Positions 61,817 through 64,000 of a stretch of DNA of 64,000 nucleotides are shown in pieces. The stretch lies in NCBI GenBank assembly GCA_040218795.1, contig JAVJQT010000003.1:248001-312000 (forward strand). Reading direction: 5' to 3'. The DNA comes from CCMP332 sp040218795 (GTDB taxonomy: Bacteria; Bacteroidota; Bacteroidia; Cytophagales; CCMP332). Position 1 is the stretch's first letter, and the number at the start of each line of letters is the position of its first letter. A model generated the notes under the pieces. It was not told where the DNA came from. It was given only the letters and a program-made list of their open reading frames with translations, and did no database searches. The position numbers and the translations under genes were made by a program.

Positions 61817-62881
61817 ATGATTAATACCTTTGAAATTCAAATTCAAAAAACTGAAAAAACAAAGATTTCCTCTGTCGATTTTGACAATGTACCCTTCGGA
61901 AAAGTTTACTCTGATCACATGTTTCTTGCCGAATACAAAGAAGGCCAATGGGGGAATTTTCGAATTGAACCCTATCGAAATATAAGTTTGAGCCCGGCAA
62001 ATTCAGCACTTCATTACGGGCAGTCCATTTTTGAAGGAATGAAAGCCTATAAAATGAGCGATGGGAAAATCAGCATTTTTCGTCCTCAAAAGAATTTTCA
62101 AAGGATGAATCGTTCGGCCGAGCGAATGTGTATGCCGGCTATTTCAGAAGAATTGTTTTTTGAAGGCATAAGGTCTTTGGTCGATCTCGATCGCGAATGG
62201 ATCCCTTCGAAGGAAAATACGTCATTGTATATCAGGCCATTTATGTTTGCCACCGATGAATACATAGGAATCAAACCTTCGGATAATTATCTGTTTATGA
62301 TTTTCACATGCCCCGTAGGTGCTTATTATGCAAAACCGGTCAATGTAAAAATTGAAACTAAATACACAAGAGCTGTGGAAGGTGGAACCGGGGCGGCAAA
62401 AGCAGCAGGAAATTACGCTGCAAGTTTATTTCCCGCAAGAATTGCCCAAAGAGAAGGCTATCAACAATTGATTTGGACCGATGGAAAAGAGCATAGATTT
62501 ATAGAAGAATCCGGTACAATGAATCTAATGTTTGTTGCATCAGATACACTTTATACCGCACCAACCGGTGATACTATTTTGGAAGGTGTAACCAGGGATT
62601 CTGTACTTAGCCTTGCAAGGGATTGGGGGATGAAAGTTGAAGAACGAAGAATTCAGGTTTCTGAATTGGTAGATGCTTTAAAAGAAGGACGGGTTCAGGA
62701 AGCATTTGGCACAGGTACGGCAGCTACAATTGCGCATATTGCAAGCATAGGATATGAAGATGAGCGCTATGAATTACCGTCGCTTGAGAGCAGGACATTT
62801 TCCAATAAGGTACTGGCAACGCTTGAAGGCATTAAAAGAGGCACCAAAGAAGATAAATTCAACTGGAATTATATTTTATAA
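61817..62881 (+). CDS. ilvE: Branched-chain amino acid aminotransferase
   Basis: A 354-aa PLP-dependent class IV transaminase of the type II (longer) BCAT group, interconverting Leu, Ile, Val and their keto acids. 'LHYGQSIFEGMKAYK' and 'GTGAAKAAGNYAASLFP' (PLP lysine in the latter), 'EHRFIEESGTMNLMFV', 'LEGVTRDSVLSLAR' and 'EAFGTGTAATIAHI' are conserved blocks. The length is normal for this group. It lies 68 bp after the adenosyltransferase. Confidence 0.96.
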   Translation: MINTFEIQIQKTEKTKISSVDFDNVPFGKVYSDHMFLAEYKEGQWGNFRIEPYRNISLSPANSALHYGQSIFEGMKAYKMSDGKISIFRPQKNFQRMNRSAERMCMPAISEELFFEGIRSLVDLDREWIPSKENTSLYIRPFMFATDEYIGIKPSDNYLFMIFTCPVGAYYAKPVNVKIETKYTRAVEGGTGAAKAAGNYAASLFPARIAQREGYQQLIWTDGKEHRFIEESGTMNLMFVASDTLYTAPTGDTILEGVTRDSVLSLARDWGMKVEERRIQVSELVDALKEGRVQEAFGTGTAATIAHIASIGYEDERYELPSLESRTFSNKVLATLEGIKRGTKEDKFNWNYIL

Positions 62882-62910
62882 TTAGAATCAGACTATACTA
62901 ATTTCTGTAG

Positions 62911-62918
62911 TACTTTTG
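62911..62918 (+). promoter_or_regulatory. -7 promoter element for prfB
   Basis: TACTTTTG, an exact TAnnTTTG, 14 nt ahead of the prfB ATG at 62933. The -33 half is not recognisable. Confidence 0.45.
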
Positions 62919-62932
62919 CAGAAAATTTCATT

Positions 62933-64000
62933 ATGACATCAGAACAATTGAAGGATGTAAAGGCGCGCTTCACGGCCTTGGGGAGGTATCTTTGACTACG
63001 ATCAGAAAAAAGCTGAAGTAGAAGAGAAAGAACTGATTACAGCACAACCGGATTTTTGGGAAGATCCAAAAAAAGCAGAGGTAGTTCTCAAAGAAATTCA
63101 GTCGATCAAAGTTTGGACCGACTCATTTGAAGCTATCAAAACAGGCATAGAAGACCTGGAAACCTTGTTTGAATTTCTGGAGGAAGGCGAAGGCGATGAG
63201 CAGGAAGTAAATAATCTGCATAAAAAAGTGGCCAAAAAGCTTGAGAATCTCGAATTAAAACGAATGCTAAGCAGGGATGAAGACCGCTTAAACGCAGCAA
63301 TCGAAATAAACCCCGGTGCCGGCGGTACTGAAAGCAATGACTGGGCCGAAATGCTACTCAGAATGTACATCATGTGGGGAGAAAAAAATGGCTACAAAGT
63401 GAAAGAGGTAGATTATCAACCGGGCGATGTAGCAGGTTGCAAATCCGCTACTCTGGAATTTGAAGGTGATTTTGCCTACGGCTATTTGAAATCAGAAAAT
63501 GGAGTTCACCGCTTAGTCAGAATCTCGCCATTTGATTCAGGGGGAAGAAGACATACCAGTTTTGCTTCGGTTTATGTCTATCCTGTGGTCGATGATTCGA
63601 TTAATATTGAGATAAATCCGGCCGATATTACCTGGGAAACGTACAGATCGGGAGGAGCCGGTGGCCAAAATGTAAATAAAGTGGAAACCGCCGTTCGATT
63701 GAGGCACGCACCTTCGGGAATTGTCATTGAATGTCAGCAGGAACGCTCGCAACTTCAAAACAAAGAGAAAGCACTGCAATTGTTAAAGTCAAAATTGTAC
63801 CAGGCAGAAATCGAAAGACAAAATGAAGAACGCGCTAAAATAGAGGGGAATAAGAAAAAGATAGATTTTGGATCCCAGATAAGAAGTTATGTCATGCACC
63901 CTTACAAGCTTGTAAAAGACGTAAGAACGGGCATTGAAAGAAGCGATGTGCAAAATGTGATGGACGGAGATCTTGAAGATTTTATAAAAGCTTTTTTACT
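62933..64000 (+). CDS. prfB: Peptide chain release factor 2 (programmed frameshift; partial at right edge)
   Basis: RF2 ends translation at UGA and UAA. Translation starts at ATG 62933 and reads 20 codons (ending ...LGRYL), then meets TGA at 62993-62995. A +1 shift on CTT moves into the frame GAC-TAC-GAT..., which stays open to the window edge, about 335 codons. The RF2 codon-recognition motif is S-P-F in 'VRISPFDSGGRRHTSF', and the catalytic GGQ lies in 'YRSGGAGGQNVNKVETAVRLRH'. Only the last few residues are missing. RF2 level thus controls its own synthesis: when RF2 is scarce, the ribosome pauses at UGA and shifts. Confidence 0.96.
62980..62996 (+). promoter_or_regulatory. prfB +1 programmed frameshift site
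   Basis: GGGGAGGTATCTTTGAC: a Shine-Dalgarno-like GGGGAGG (62980-62986), three bases, then the slippery CTT (62990-62992), the stop TGA (62993-62995) and C. It matches the E. coli arrangement (AGGGGGTATCTTTGAC) closely. Confidence 0.95.

Noticed and set aside
62933..62995. prfB could be read as a broken gene, with a stop at codon 21.
   Set aside because: The stop lies in the known CTT-TGA-C slippage context with a G-rich stimulator, and the +1 frame continues as full RF2 with SPF and GGQ.

Overview
This AT-rich window comes from a member of the Bacteroidota, most likely the Cytophagales (gliding or surface-associated bacteria). The evidence is four proteins with type IX secretion (T9SS) sorting tails, a PorP/SprF-type protein, PorE-like OmpA lipoprotein-like proteins, Bacteroidota-only families (DUF4199, DUF3127, BatA-like), promoters of the TTTG-N19-TAnnTTTG kind about 20 nt ahead of genes, and almost no Shine-Dalgarno sequences. 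The genus cannot be fixed from this sequence. No CRISPR array, insertion sequence, prophage or rRNA was seen.

Layout. 1-8.3 kb: housekeeping genes (holA cut by the left edge, tyrS, hutU, accA), a T9SS cargo protein, a small OM barrel, a methyltransferase and a metallo-hydrolase. 8.3-9.3 kb: an intergenic island with a perfect promoter, several hairpins (a candidate small RNA), tRNA-Asp(GTC) and a GIY-YIG nuclease. 9.3-19.4 kb: OsmC, a TonB-dependent-type barrel, a four-PAS histidine kinase coupled to a lone receiver, a secreted endonuclease I, a DUF3127 protein with an SSB-like tail, an Hpt-like protein that lost its histidine, an RluE-like pseudouridine synthase and a methyltransferase. 19.4-24.7 kb: a tightly packed reverse-strand operon of a BatA-like protein, a probably non-catalytic dihydroorotase, two DUF4199 membrane proteins and a GT2 glycosyltransferase. 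24.8-32.8 kb: nitroreductase, acyltransferase, Rieske protein, miaA, a lone receiver, PhnP-like hydrolase, an RqcH-like NFACT protein and a WG-repeat exported protein.

32.8-56.3 kb: the centrepiece, a six-gene reverse-strand locus of about 23.5 kb built around a 4638-residue T9SS type B surface protein. The order of transcription is: a 617-aa exported protein ending in a dockerin-like calcium-loop pair; a 424-aa T9SS type A protein; the giant protein; PorP/SprF; and two PorE-like proteins (TPR, propeller, OmpA), one with three LysM modules. The 424-aa and giant proteins share an N-terminal domain that looks cohesin-like. In the giant protein three LamG lectin-like domains are inserted inside Ig-like domains, within a threefold super-repeat of about 400 residues. 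The locus reads as a self-contained package: adhesin, outer-membrane partner and periplasmic anchors.

56.4-64 kb: acyltransferase, gatC, a 993-aa membrane/TPR protein, an orphan LolD/MacB-type ATPase, PduO-type cobalamin adenosyltransferase, ilvE, and prfB (cut by the right edge) with its programmed +1 frameshift.
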